Assembly (NCBI GenBank): GCA_023230925.1
Contig: JALNWK010000070.1
Span: 1-10,881 of the forward strand
DNA from: Limnochordia bacterium
GTDB taxonomy: Bacteria > Bacillota > Limnochordia > DUMW01
DNA: 10,881 nt
Direction: 5' to 3'
The position numbers and the translations under genes are program-made. Positions 1-7,653 of the stretch are shown here, in pieces. The notes beneath the pieces are model-generated. The model saw only the letters and a program-made list of their open reading frames with translations. It ran no database searches and had not been told where the DNA came from. Within the stretch, counting starts at the first letter, position 1. Each line of letters opens with the position of its first letter.

Positions 1-7
1 CATTCTT

Positions 8-45
8 TGGGGGAAAGGGGGTCCTGTCTCTTCCCCCAGATTTTT
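8..45 (+). terminator. Possible intrinsic terminator at the left edge
   Basis: TGGGGGAA (8-15) can pair with TTCCCCCA (31-38), giving an 8-bp GC-rich stem with a 15-nt loop, followed by GATTTTT (39-45). On the plus strand this has the shape of a rho-independent terminator for a gene ending left of the window. The loop is long and a second G5 run (17-21) offers an alternative pairing, so it could instead be a G-rich repeat relic. Confidence 0.35.
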
Positions 46-1090
46 CAACCGCCAAAAACAATAGGAATGCCCGACTGGTTTACATTAGGGTCATTTCGAA
101 CCCTGTTGCGGAAGTGCTGCCAACTTTCTAATCATAGTTGCAGAAGAGTGCTGAAGTGCTGTATAATAAGGATGTGTGGTTGTGCGGCTAATGCTACCAG
201 GATAAGCTTTTTTGATGTAATGTTGTGATCAACCTCTGTGCAAAGCACTGTCTCAATCTCGTATACAAAAAACCTGGCTAAAGAGGTTTTTCGCCTGCCA
301 TCCACAGTTATCCTTTGGAAGCTAGTACGTTGGGGCCCACGGCGAACCTTCAGGACCTGTTATTTAGTCCTCTTGGAAGACTCATGGTGTCAATCCTATC
401 AAGACAGTATTGCCAGCCAGCATGTACCCAGGTTGCCTGTTGGGTTCACCTGTAAATGCTATCCAACCATAACTCATTGCCTAGTAATCGTGTATAAACA
501 TGTTGCTTGCCCCCAATCCTCCAACAACCGGAGCAAACAAAACATTACAGTGCGTTACGTGATGAGTTGCCGACCGCCGTCGTAACTAGGAACGGGTTGT
601 TGGAAACACCGGATGTGAGGACTGGAGTAGCGTTCCCGCAAAGCGGCTCCATGTGAAAACTGTTTGGTGTTATTAAAAGAACAGCCCCAAAAATAAGTTA
701 CTCTACATTGTTTTGTAGACGTACCTATTAGGAAAGGTTGGTTATCAGTGAATTAGTGCAGGTCATATACGGTAGTTTCAAAAGAGAGCATACTGAGATC
801 TTTCAGAGAATAGATGGGTTACTAATGAAAGGCAGTAAATACCTTGATAACTTCATAAGCCAATTGAACATTAGGTCAAGAATTATTAGAAACAAAACCG
901 ACAGGAACGCTTGTTCGGCAAACAGGTAAATGAATTCTTGGTTCCGTAGTATCGCATTCCTGTAATCGAGAAATATGATCTTTGAAGGCAATGGTACCTT
1001 GTATTAGAACTAGATCATGAGCTTGAGCTGTTTACAACCTTAACTCAATAGAGATACCAAGTTATGAAGGATACTCAGGAGGATAGAATC
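46..1090. other. About 1 kb without a convincing gene
   Basis: All frames are broken into short pieces with no recognisable motif and no convincing ribosome binding site at their starts. A plus-strand frame at 738-929 (TTG start just after AGGAAAGG, 63 codons, charged and AT-rich) is the most protein-like. It is followed by more stop-interrupted protein-like stretches to about 1055, so the stretch may be a decayed small gene. A second protein-like frame lies at about 562-654. I recognise neither, and I saw no tRNA-like or rRNA-like sequence here. Confidence 0.5.
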
Positions 1091-1195
1091 ATGCAAGTCA
1101 CGGAGAAGACGGTAGTAGAGACGTCCAGGCAAGAAATCCTAATGAAGATAGGCCTAAATCGCCAAATACTGTTTATGAACTGTCGAGAAAAGTGA
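1091..1195 (+). CDS. Possible 34-aa small protein
   Basis: The ATG at 1091 follows AGGAGGA (1077-1083) with a 7-nt gap, a near-ideal ribosome binding site. The frame encodes 34 residues, begins MQVTEKTVVETSRQEI and ends CREK at TGA 1193-1195. It has no membrane segment, signal peptide or known motif. It lies 82 nt upstream of the Cys-rich gene in the same direction and could be a leader ORF or small partner. It could equally be a scrap of the decayed DNA before it, or a chance AGGAGG next to ATG. The ribosome binding site is the only real support. Confidence 0.28.
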   Translation: MQVTEKTVVETSRQEILMKIGLNRQILFMNCREK

Positions 1196-1208
1196 AATAG
1201 AAAATAAC

Positions 1209-1223
1209 TAGAGTATTACTCTA
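1209..1223. promoter_or_regulatory. Small perfect inverted repeat upstream of the Cys-rich gene
   Basis: TAGAGTA-T-TACTCTA is a perfect 7-bp inverted repeat around a single central base, 54 nt before the start codon at 1278. Its size and place would suit a dimeric repressor site. No clear -35/-10 pair could be placed around it, so an operator role is only a suggestion. Confidence 0.2.
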
Positions 1224-1277
1224 TATGCAGATTTAGAGTTTCCTTGAGAGCCCCATACTGATACAGGAGGTGAGTAA

Positions 1278-2321
1278 ATGATTGACGTTGTAAACTTACA
1301 GGTTATGCATCAATCATTTGGCTCCGGAATCGTCACTCAACAAGATGGATCTTATATTATTGTCACCTTTAACGATGTGGGACGGAAGAGGTTCGTTTTC
1401 CCTGATGTCTTCAAATCTTTTATGACAACCGCTGATTCTACGATTTTAGCGGAGATTCGGAAGCTTATCACGGAGAAGGAAGAGAGAAAGAGAAATCGGT
1501 TAAAGGAGATCAAAGCTCAAAAGCAACACATCCTAGTAACCTCACGACCGCCCAAACGGACAAGAACAAGGAGACGCAAGATACCATGTTCTAACATCGC
1601 GTTCAGATGTAATTACTGTGATGGTGGAAGATCGTCCGAGCAGGTCGGCTTCTATGGGGTCTGTTCTGATACCCAAATCCGTTACAACATCGACAAAGCG
1701 GAATATGCATGGTGTAGTTCTCAGGATAGCCGTTGTAAACAGTACCTGCAAGGTTTGCTTAATCGGCAACAGTTGGAGAGCTTCATGGGAGAAGAAGGCG
1801 AAGGTTACGTCTGCTATGAAAGCCAGATGCTTCGAGACTGGCGCGCTCTGGGCGGAACGGTTCGCACAGGCAAGAACAAGGGTAAACCCCTGCGCCTTAA
1901 AGAAGTTAGGTCTAATAGTATTGCCGTGTTAACAACACGATCGCCCCATTCGGAGGAAAAAGACCGCTTCATTTTTGCAGTTTTCCTTGTCGATGAATGC
2001 TCTAAAGGAGATGATCGTCAGGTAGGATACGTTACTACCAATTCAGAATTCAGGATCCAGCTCTCTCCAAGAGAAACCCCCAAGATGAAATTCTGGAAGT
2101 ACTACTTCAATCGAAGTCGTCCAGAATTGACGCAGTGGGGTTCTGGATTGCATCGTTACTTGGCAGATCTTCAAGCTGCTCAAATCTTGAAAGACTTGGT
2201 AACAGTGAAAGCGAATACGAAGGATGCAGTTCTGGCCAAACGATTCTTCGACCATTTCTGTAACATAAAGGGAATGGATACCGCTAAGTTACCAGAGCCA
2301 ATGGGAGCTTTATGTCGCTAG
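1278..2321 (+). CDS. Cysteine-rich protein of unknown function
   Basis: This is a 347-aa protein I do not recognise by name. The start is well fixed: AGGAGGTGAG (1265-1274) precedes the ATG by 3 nt, giving normal spacing from the AGGAGG core. Residues 11-45 form a small beta-like module with HQSFGSG and FVFPDVF, resembling the H-x2-FG-x-G-x-V segments that start several nucleic-acid-associated proteins. Residues 54-103 are a highly basic, probably helical linker (RKRNRLKEIKAQ, then KRTRTRRR). The core carries C111-x2-C114-x14-C129-x16-C146-x6-C153, then VCYES at 178-182; this spacing could bind zinc or an Fe-S cluster. The C-terminal half is a conserved-looking globular region (SIAVLTTRSP at 214-223, FIFAVFLVDE at 231-240, FWKYYFN at 272-278, SGLHRYL at 289-295). 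It has no signal peptide or membrane segment, so it is probably cytoplasmic. The basic linker and Cys cluster suggest nucleic-acid binding, which is inference. Confidence 0.9.
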   Translation: MIDVVNLQVMHQSFGSGIVTQQDGSYIIVTFNDVGRKRFVFPDVFKSFMTTADSTILAEIRKLITEKEERKRNRLKEIKAQKQHILVTSRPPKRTRTRRRKIPCSNIAFRCNYCDGGRSSEQVGFYGVCSDTQIRYNIDKAEYAWCSSQDSRCKQYLQGLLNRQQLESFMGEEGEGYVCYESQMLRDWRALGGTVRTGKNKGKPLRLKEVRSNSIAVLTTRSPHSEEKDRFIFAVFLVDECSKGDDRQVGYVTTNSEFRIQLSPRETPKMKFWKYYFNRSRPELTQWGSGLHRYLADLQAAQILKDLVTVKANTKDAVLAKRFFDHFCNIKGMDTAKLPEPMGALCR

Positions 2322-2627
2322 TAGTGCCAATTACAGGCCAATAGAAATCATAGCCTTCGGCCCTGAAAACCAACACCAGGCGATGGGCATAATGTAATCG
2401 CAGGAAGAACACTGTCTATCGCATACGCGTGTTGGTTGGGCATCCGCAACAGAAACCATGTCATGAGAAACCTGCCGTCAAGCTGAGCATTAGTCTTATT
2501 CTTGTCCAACTACAGCTAGTCTTCGTCTATCGAACTAAAAAACGTGGGACGGGCTCGTAAGGCGTACGTAGTCTGTCTGTGAGGTTCACTTGCCAGCTAG
2601 CGAAGAACTGTAGGATGAACATGGAAT
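2322..2627. other. Intergenic DNA, no gene seen
   Basis: This is the stretch after the Cys-rich gene. A plus-strand frame at about 2370-2486 stays open and looks mildly protein-like, but it has no start with a ribosome binding site and no match I recognise. No terminator with a T-run is visible after the stop at 2321. Given the IS21-like repeats that follow, it may be the degraded interior of an insertion sequence. Confidence 0.4.
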
Positions 2628-2696
2628 CACTGATCGACATGAACCGGAATCGGTGATCGGGTTGAAGCATATTCAGTGATCGAAATGACCGGAATA
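2628..2696. repeat. Three 23-bp-spaced repeats, likely IS21-family end remnant
   Basis: TGATCG occurs at 2631, 2654 and 2677, exactly 23 bp apart. Each lies in a unit starting C-R/A-N-TGATCG and followed by TGA; units 1 and 3 end in CCGGAAT (2644-2650 and 2689-2695), while unit 2 is diverged there. Multiple short repeats near the ends are known for IS21-family elements. Alternating GTGATC and CCGGAAT blocks finishing in CCGGAATAC is, from memory, typical of one branch of that family. If so, the outer tip is near 2700 and the element body lay to the left. A decayed istB at 10263-10496 fits the same family but may come from another copy. Confidence 0.45.
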
Positions 2697-2761
2697 CACG
2701 TCTTAGCTATTTGGAGACAGAATAGGGACAAAGCCGAACCTCTCTTAGAACCTCTTAAGTG

Positions 2762-2857
2762 TCCATCAACGCCTTGGCTCCCTCTATTAAGTGGAACCCG
2801 TTCGAATACTACATTCAGGTTATTGCGATCCAACATGTCTTCCAGCAGCCTGCAATA
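2762..2857 (-). pseudogene. Group II intron reverse transcriptase fragment (LtrA-like N-terminus)
   Basis: Read on the minus strand from about 2857, one frame gives RLLEDMLDRNNLNVVFERV followed by LNRGSQGVDG. This closely matches the start of group II intron-encoded reverse transcriptases, whose pattern is roughly a leucine-rich helix, N-L-x3-x2-RV-x2-N-x-G-x2-G-V/I-D-G. The match runs from just before M (2836) to the VDG at about 2762. Beyond that, the frame lacks the expected continuation (HW..I, PVRRVEIPKP) and no YADD motif is present nearby. Upstream the frame closes with a TGA after a few codons. Only about 30 residues survive of a protein usually over 400, so this is a relic. The call rests on a short stretch but a distinctive one. 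Confidence 0.5.
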
Positions 2858-3105
2858 TGGTATCTGTCGGCAAGCTTGTCAAAAGGCAGGTCCAGACGTG
2901 CACCTACGAATGGGACCTAGCCACAGGCCTGCTGTATTATCATCCACTCCACTTAGGTTTGACCCGGAAGCTCGCGTCAACCAGCACAGTCAAGATAATT
3001 AGCATGCCTCTCCCATGTGAAACTAGGAAACCAACATGCCCTCTGTCGTCACTTTGGCACTCAGACCGTATAAGCTTTTATGTAACCCGTTTGACGTACT
3101 CATCA

Positions 3106-3157
3106 AGCGATTATGCGTTCTTGGTACATACGGGAGTACCAAGAACGTATAATCGCT
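3106..3157. repeat. Long near-perfect hairpin (22-bp arms, 8-nt loop)
   Basis: The arms 3106-3127 and 3136-3157 are inverted copies with 21 of 22 positions identical. The one difference becomes a G-U pair in plus-strand RNA. The loop is 3128-3135. The hairpin lies 9 bp past the stop codon of the minus-strand nuclease gene. A transcript of that gene would fold here, which could end transcription or protect the 3' end. The minus-strand sequence after the stem has no T-run, so it is not a standard intrinsic terminator. The stem is about half AT, unlike GC-rich REP elements. A protein-bound palindrome, or the fused ends of a small mobile element, are alternatives. Confidence 0.75.
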
Positions 3158-3166
3158 ACACCAAAA

Positions 3167-5257
3167 CTAATAGCCTTCGTTACCCATTTGCCGCTCCAGG
3201 GATTGGCGAATTAGCCCCATGATATAAGGTAATTCCTCAAGTGAGGTCAAGACAACTTCTACGTCGCCATTTCCCCAACGCCCCAGTCCTGTTACATTCC
3301 TGCAGATACCTTTAGGATCATTAATCTCCGAATAAGGCATGTTTAGAGTCAAGCGCGGTCGTTTCCTTTGCGGAATAACGTCAACGAAATTGGTCTCCGC
3401 TTTATAGGCCACGTACAATTTCAAGTATTCTTCGGTCACGCACGGGTTCAAGGCGAAGATCTCTTTTCGCAAGGCCTGAAATACCTCGGCCATCGGCCCA
3501 GTATCGATAGACGGATGATTACGTATAGAGTATTCGTTGGGTCGAGGTTGCGGCCTGTACAACTCTAGCACACCGGGCGAAAGCTGAGGAGCTGGCCAAA
3601 CCTCCATAGCAATATCAATCAACTCTTTTGCCCTAGCGACTATAGTCTCTTCATTCCACGTATCAAGTGTTCTTAACATTTGGTTGAGGCGCAAAGGGCT
3701 TTCCCCGAATCCACCAACCATATCACGTTTCTCAATGAAGGGACGGTCACTGTATTCCGAATTGTACCCGGTTAGGGTAAGGTTTCCCAGGGTGTGTACC
3801 CATTTCTCCTGGACATCTTTCCAGTCTTCTCCCAGCATGGCTCGCCAAGCAGCGGACAAGTTCTCGTTTTGGGGCATGATGTGCTCGATCGTATACTCAT
3901 CGACAGCCACAGCCTCTTTTCTCTGAAAGTTCTCCAAGCGTCGCAGGCAATAGCTTCGATTACGGAAGTTATACAGATCGCGAGTTTTCAAGTCCCGTCG
4001 AAATTCCTCGTCAGTAGGAAACCGTCTATAAGAGGGAAGCATAAGGAAGTGTGCTTTTACACTCTCGAGATACCGTGTCTTATCGATTCCCCTGAGGAAG
4101 GATGCGAAGGTCTTGTTCATCGAATTGGTTGGTATCGCACAAATTGCTCGACGGAATACGTAGCTTTCCACTAATCGCACTGCGGTAAGAAAATCCTCTT
4201 TCGTCAACTTGCCTCCAACATAATCATCGTATAGCTCCAACAAAAAAGGATAGGCAACATCAACTTTCAATTCCCGTATATGACTGAACGTCTGGCGTAA
4301 TTCAAGATCTGTCTCTTTCCCAAAGGCTATTGAGCAGTAATATTCTGCAAAGGTACGAATATCCTTGAGCAAAGGCTCCAGTCCAACTTGTATTACTTGG
4401 GAATGGGCATAACGTTTAAAAGCGTCATATACACCTCTAACCTTGGGAATCTCACCTGTTCGTACGGTGAGGTAGTGTCGGATAAAGCCATCAAAGTGCT
4501 CAGCATATGCTTCTTGCCCGAAATCTAGTTCCATGCGTCGCCAATAGTTATTATACATAACTGCTTGGAGTTCGGGTTCTAAATCCATGAGCACATAATT
4601 ACGAATAAGGTCAGCTTGGGTTAGTTCCTTCCCTGTAGAGTTTAGGCTTTCGAAAATGAGTTGCGGCTTGTCTTGAGTTCGGTCCAATGAGATATCCACT
4701 ATAACGAGCTTGGCCAACCCTTTACACACTGTTGTAAGATTGTCCCTTTCTCTATCGAGTTTCTGATTGAAGAAGTCGAAGCATTCCTTTATTCGCTTTG
4801 AGTAATTCCGCGGAAAAGGTTGTTGTTCCACTAAGGCTACCAGTGATTCTCGATCAGTCTCGCCCAAAAGGAGTTTGAATCGACGCTCACCTGATTCATA
4901 GGGGTTGAGCAGGTAGTAATTGCGAAGCTTAACAGCCGAAAAGCCGTCAACCGGTTCATTATCACCAAGGACTCGTGCAAGAGCTTCAATCAGGATAGAG
5001 ACAGTGGTTAACCTCTGTTGACCATCGATAACTAACAGGGGATCCTGGTTTGACACTTGGTATAGCCCCCTTTCCACATAAACAATAGAGCCCAAGAAGT
5101 GCGCCATGGTGGCGTCGTCTTCGCCAGACTGCAGAACATCGTCCCAGAGCCTCTGACACTCCCGAGTCGTCCAGCTGTAAGCTCGTTGATAGATGGGGAT
5201 AACGAATTGGGGAGACTTTTTTATAAAGTCCAGTAGTCTTGCTTCACTTGCTTTCAT
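3167..5257 (-). CDS. DUF262-DUF1524-DUF5655 protein, GmrSD-like type IV restriction nuclease
   Basis: This is a 696-aa protein. The N-terminal DUF262 (GmrS-like) domain has IPIYQRAYSW (20-29), HFLGSIVY (53-60), the signature VIDGQQRLTT (76-85) and FESLNSTG...LTQADLIRNY (202-221). In this family the DGQQR region is tied to nucleotide binding and hydrolysis. The DUF1524 (GmrD-like, HNH-type) nuclease domain has EHIMPQ (458-463) and HTLGNLTLTGYN (488-499), with the catalytic-type His and Asn in place. A C-terminal DUF5655-like domain covers about 580-690 (FVDVIPQRKR, LTLNMPYSEINDP, WGNGDVEV). GmrSD relatives cut phage DNA carrying modified bases, and SspE and BrxU share this architecture; the substrate here is unknown. 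I saw no modification or BREX/Dnd/Ssp partner genes in the window, so it seems to stand alone. All signature motifs are intact and there is no frameshift. The protein is probably cytoplasmic. Confidence 0.93.
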   Translation of the reverse strand: MKASEARLLDFIKKSPQFVIPIYQRAYSWTTRECQRLWDDVLQSGEDDATMAHFLGSIVYVERGLYQVSNQDPLLVIDGQQRLTTVSILIEALARVLGDNEPVDGFSAVKLRNYYLLNPYESGERRFKLLLGETDRESLVALVEQQPFPRNYSKRIKECFDFFNQKLDRERDNLTTVCKGLAKLVIVDISLDRTQDKPQLIFESLNSTGKELTQADLIRNYVLMDLEPELQAVMYNNYWRRMELDFGQEAYAEHFDGFIRHYLTVRTGEIPKVRGVYDAFKRYAHSQVIQVGLEPLLKDIRTFAEYYCSIAFGKETDLELRQTFSHIRELKVDVAYPFLLELYDDYVGGKLTKEDFLTAVRLVESYVFRRAICAIPTNSMNKTFASFLRGIDKTRYLESVKAHFLMLPSYRRFPTDEEFRRDLKTRDLYNFRNRSYCLRRLENFQRKEAVAVDEYTIEHIMPQNENLSAAWRAMLGEDWKDVQEKWVHTLGNLTLTGYNSEYSDRPFIEKRDMVGGFGESPLRLNQMLRTLDTWNEETIVARAKELIDIAMEVWPAPQLSPGVLELYRPQPRPNEYSIRNHPSIDTGPMAEVFQALRKEIFALNPCVTEEYLKLYVAYKAETNFVDVIPQRKRPRLTLNMPYSEINDPKGICRNVTGLGRWGNGDVEVVLTSLEELPYIMGLIRQSLERQMGNEGY

Positions 5258-5263
5258 GTTCAG

Positions 5264-5270
5264 CACCTCT
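5264..5270 (-). promoter_or_regulatory. Ribosome binding site that decides the nuclease start
   Basis: On the minus strand AGAGGTG ends 6 nt before the ATG at 5257. An in-frame ATG 33 bp upstream (5290) has no such site before it. The protein from 5257 begins MKASEARLLDFIKKS, directly into the DUF262 domain as in relatives. I therefore prefer 5257 to 5290. Confidence 0.7.
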
Positions 5271-5528
5271 TTAACTATATTACTTGTCATGTGCAGTTGA
5301 GCAGATTCTGGGGAGACAACACCTCAAATTTGACGGCAGCTTGACTCCCTAAATTCGGACATTATGCTATATGGCTGTCCTTCTTATAGAATTGCTCATG
5401 AATGCTTGGTGATACTGTCGAAGGCTTTCGTAGTTTAGGCTACCATGTCTACGTCGTTATTGTAGTAGGCATATACTTGCTTACCTCAGTATAAGCATCC
5501 AAGAAGGTCTGAAACTCGTTTTGGCTGT
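5271..5528. other. Upstream region of the nuclease gene, no gene seen
   Basis: This stretch should hold the promoter of the minus-strand nuclease. CATAAT-like and TATAGT-like hexamers occur on the minus strand, but none has a good -35 partner at 16-18 bp, so no promoter is called. A minus-strand open stretch at about 5440-5570 looks mildly protein-like and may be the far end of the AraC relic or another fragment. Confidence 0.4.
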
Positions 5529-6054
5529 AGCCTTCATCTTCCAAGATTGATTCTCGTCGATGTGACTGATACAATGAAAAACCAAGCTGAGCTGACTCGT
5601 GGTGCCTTGCGGATCGTCTTCACTGCCCCCCCTAAGCATCCAATTTCCAAAAGGCTCAGCGAAAACAAATGGGAGGTCATCAATTTAGCAACTCGGTCAA
5701 GGTCCTGCTGCCCGCTATCCATCAGCTTATTCGGCCAGTTTTCAATATATCCCGCAGAGCATACCATGGTACGAAAACCCTGTTTGGTGATCCATGGGAA
5801 TAATATCTCGATACCGTCGGCATTGGTGGGCAAGGTCCCCCGGCTAGAATGCATACTGTCCGCTGTAGTCCTGTTCCCTGATCCACCTCTGTAACATGGG
5901 GAAAATGGGCGTCGAGGATTACCAAGCTTCCGGGTTTTAGCGCCACACATTGTTGATTCATTTGAAACCGGCCATAGCCTTCATCAACATAGAGTATTTT
6001 AAAGCTCTGATGTAGATGATAGCGAGCCATATTACCCGCAGGTAGACGTTGGTA
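5529..6054 (-). pseudogene. AraC-family transcriptional regulator, frameshifted and truncated
   Basis: Three successive minus-strand frames read as one protein. Frame one (6054 to about 5845) holds a cupin-like ligand-binding start: LPAGNMARYHLH, then SFKILYVDEGYGRFQM and LKPGSLVILDAHFPHVTEV, as in AraC-type sensors. The match begins before the ATG at 6030 and is cut by TAA at 6055-6057, so the true N-terminus is lost. Frame two (about 5824-5630) continues with GYIENWPNKL and VAKLMTSHLFSLSLLEIG, the usual middle linker. At a run of seven G on the minus strand (5626-5632) the reading shifts again to FHCISHIDENQSWKMKA, which looks like the entry into the DNA-binding helices. No complete pair of helix-turn-helix motifs follows. 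At least two frameshifts and both ends missing make it non-functional as a regulator. Confidence 0.72.
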
Positions 6055-6357
6055 TTATCCCCAGACTCCCCGCTAGTCTCCTCCTTCTACATCGGTCCCC
6101 TAACAACTTCTCGACCCAGGGGCTATTCCTTACATGCCAGGCTCCATCCCCCCAATGAGCGGACTCAAACTGATGTCTGCGGAGGTCGAAGCGCCTTACT
6201 GCTAACGACCACTTGGCCGCAACTGTCCTATTCTTTTACGTCTCTCATTTTCCCTCCGTCCTCAAAGGGTAGCATGTCTATGGGACTCAAGAAGAGCACC
6301 CATGTCCTATCCATCAATAAGAGATAACATATTCGGTGGATTTACCGTACCGGTTTG
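6055..6357. other. Intergenic DNA, no gene seen
   Basis: This is 303 bp between the AraC relic and the SEC-C gene. The plus-strand frame at 6049-6327 has proline/serine-rich, low-plausibility translation and no ribosome binding site. On the minus strand a short piece reading SPIDMLPFEDGGKMRDVKE (about 6220-6280) is protein-like but unassigned. No clear terminator with a T-run follows the SEC-C gene stop at 6358. Confidence 0.4.
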
Positions 6358-7653
6358 CTAGGCATTTAAGCAACACTTCTTGTATTTCTTGCCGCTACCG
6401 CAGGGACAGGGTGCGTTACGTCCCACCCGCTTTACTGACTTTACCGGCTTTTCAGCAGCGATAAATCCCCCTGCTACCAATTCCTTAACACCAATACGTT
6501 CAGAAAAACTCCTACGAAACAACTGAGCCTCCCGTGCAAATAGTGCAGGGTCCACGCTCTTTGGAGCAGGCCAAGCATGAACATAATCATATTTCCAAAG
6601 CTCCCCCACCCGAGCTTTGATGACATCACCCTTCATCCCCTCGACCTGTTCTAATATGCGCGTATGTAACTCTTCGGATATCAGTTCATGTGCCAGCAGG
6701 AAGTCATAAACATAGGGTAGTCCCCATAAAGCCCCCGCCGCACGGGGCTTCTGGTTCGAGAGGAAACCAAATCTACTATACACGTAGTTCTGTAATGCCT
6801 CGCCATCTACGGCGAACAATTCCCCGAAGGTGATTGGCTTCTCTGTTATTAAATCAACAAGAGGACATATGTCCATAGCCGCGTACCACAGGATACTCCC
6901 AATCTGGAAATTAAGTCCTGTTTGTGCATAGAGGTCCTTAGGGAACAGCACGCTCAAACGAAGGAGAGCCTCCTCTGTCACCAGCTCATCAGCAGCAAAA
7001 CCCACATCAGTAGACTCCATGGAAAGCTGGCCAATTATCCCCTCGAGTTCCCCGGCAGGGATCTCATAATCATAGGAGCCTAAGTAGGCCATAATCTCCT
7101 CTTTATCCACCGCTTGTCCTGCTTTACTCTTTTCATAGATCTGTTGCAGCTTCAGCATAAAGGCAGCTTGCCCAAAATGTGATTCTGCTCTGCCGATCAA
7201 CCAATCGCTATTTTTCACCTTTTCATAGCAGTGCTCTATTACATCCGTTACCATATCCAGATGTCCATAGAAAGCCAGTTTATCGAAAATAGGAACTAAC
7301 TGGTCTATAGAATCTGCCGGATTGGCAAACAGCCGCACTAAGTCCTCGGAAGTACACCGGCCTTGAAATAGTTTTATATCGTTCACGCGGGCATCTACAT
7401 AGTAGAATGAGTCATCCAGCATATCAGCATTGAGTTCATATAGTAAGGAGGCAAACTCTAAGACCTCTGCGTGTCTTCTCTGGTCTTCCAGCCAACCAAT
7501 TTCCTCCAGGATCCAATCCGCATCAATGCTCTCCTTGAATTCCTTCGGCAACTCTTGCGTAAAGGTGTCCTTAATAAATGCGTGAAGCTCCTCCTCGGAT
7601 AACCCGCGAGCTATTTTGCACCACTTTTCTGGATCAGTAATGGGTATTTCCAT
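6358..7653 (-). CDS. SEC-C motif protein, copy 1 (intact)
   Basis: This is a 431-aa soluble protein with no signal peptide or membrane segment. Residues 1-395 are acidic and appear almost wholly helical, for example LEDQRRHAEVLEFASLLYEL around 55-74; I recognise no catalytic motif in them. The tail is a textbook SEC-C zinc motif, C416-P-C418-GSGKKYKK-C427-C428, preceded by a basic linker (KPVKSVKRVGRNAP). SEC-C motifs were first described at the C-terminus of SecA, where they bind zinc and SecB or ribosomes, and they occur on many unrelated proteins. The motif predicts metal binding and perhaps protein or ribosome contact, but not the role. The start is supported by AGGAGTG (7661-7667) 7 nt upstream. 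The gene is the intact partner of the paralog at 8047-9258. The function is unknown. Confidence 0.92.
   Translation of the reverse strand: MEIPITDPEKWCKIARGLSEEELHAFIKDTFTQELPKEFKESIDADWILEEIGWLEDQRRHAEVLEFASLLYELNADMLDDSFYYVDARVNDIKLFQGRCTSEDLVRLFANPADSIDQLVPIFDKLAFYGHLDMVTDVIEHCYEKVKNSDWLIGRAESHFGQAAFMLKLQQIYEKSKAGQAVDKEEIMAYLGSYDYEIPAGELEGIIGQLSMESTDVGFAADELVTEEALLRLSVLFPKDLYAQTGLNFQIGSILWYAAMDICPLVDLITEKPITFGELFAVDGEALQNYVYSRFGFLSNQKPRAAGALWGLPYVYDFLLAHELISEELHTRILEQVEGMKGDVIKARVGELWKYDYVHAWPAPKSVDPALFAREAQLFRRSFSERIGVKELVAGGFIAAEKPVKSVKRVGRNAPCPCGSGKKYKKCCLNA

Noticed and set aside
238..585. 115-codon plus-strand ORF rich in Cys and Ser
   Set aside because: GTG start without a ribosome binding site, no motif, and an amino-acid make-up typical of non-coding DNA.
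1618..1932. 104-codon ORF inside the Cys-rich gene
   Set aside because: Shadow in another frame of a gene with a near-perfect ribosome binding site and conserved-looking protein.
2628..2696. The 23-bp repeats as a CRISPR array
   Set aside because: Units are contiguous with no spacers, are diverged, and no cas gene is near.
3158..3166. Gap between the hairpin and the nuclease stop as part of an intrinsic terminator
   Set aside because: The minus-strand sequence after the stem has no run of T, so a standard rho-independent terminator is not supported.
2791..3222. 143-codon plus-strand ORF
   Set aside because: It runs through the hairpin and antisense into the nuclease 3' end, and lies opposite the group II intron relic; no ribosome binding site or known motif.
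3794..4174. 126-codon plus-strand ORF
   Set aside because: Antisense shadow of the DUF1524 domain of the nuclease gene.
5257..5290. Upstream ATG at 5290 as the nuclease start
   Set aside because: No ribosome binding site before it, while the ATG at 5257 has AGAGGTG at 6 nt and starts directly at the domain.
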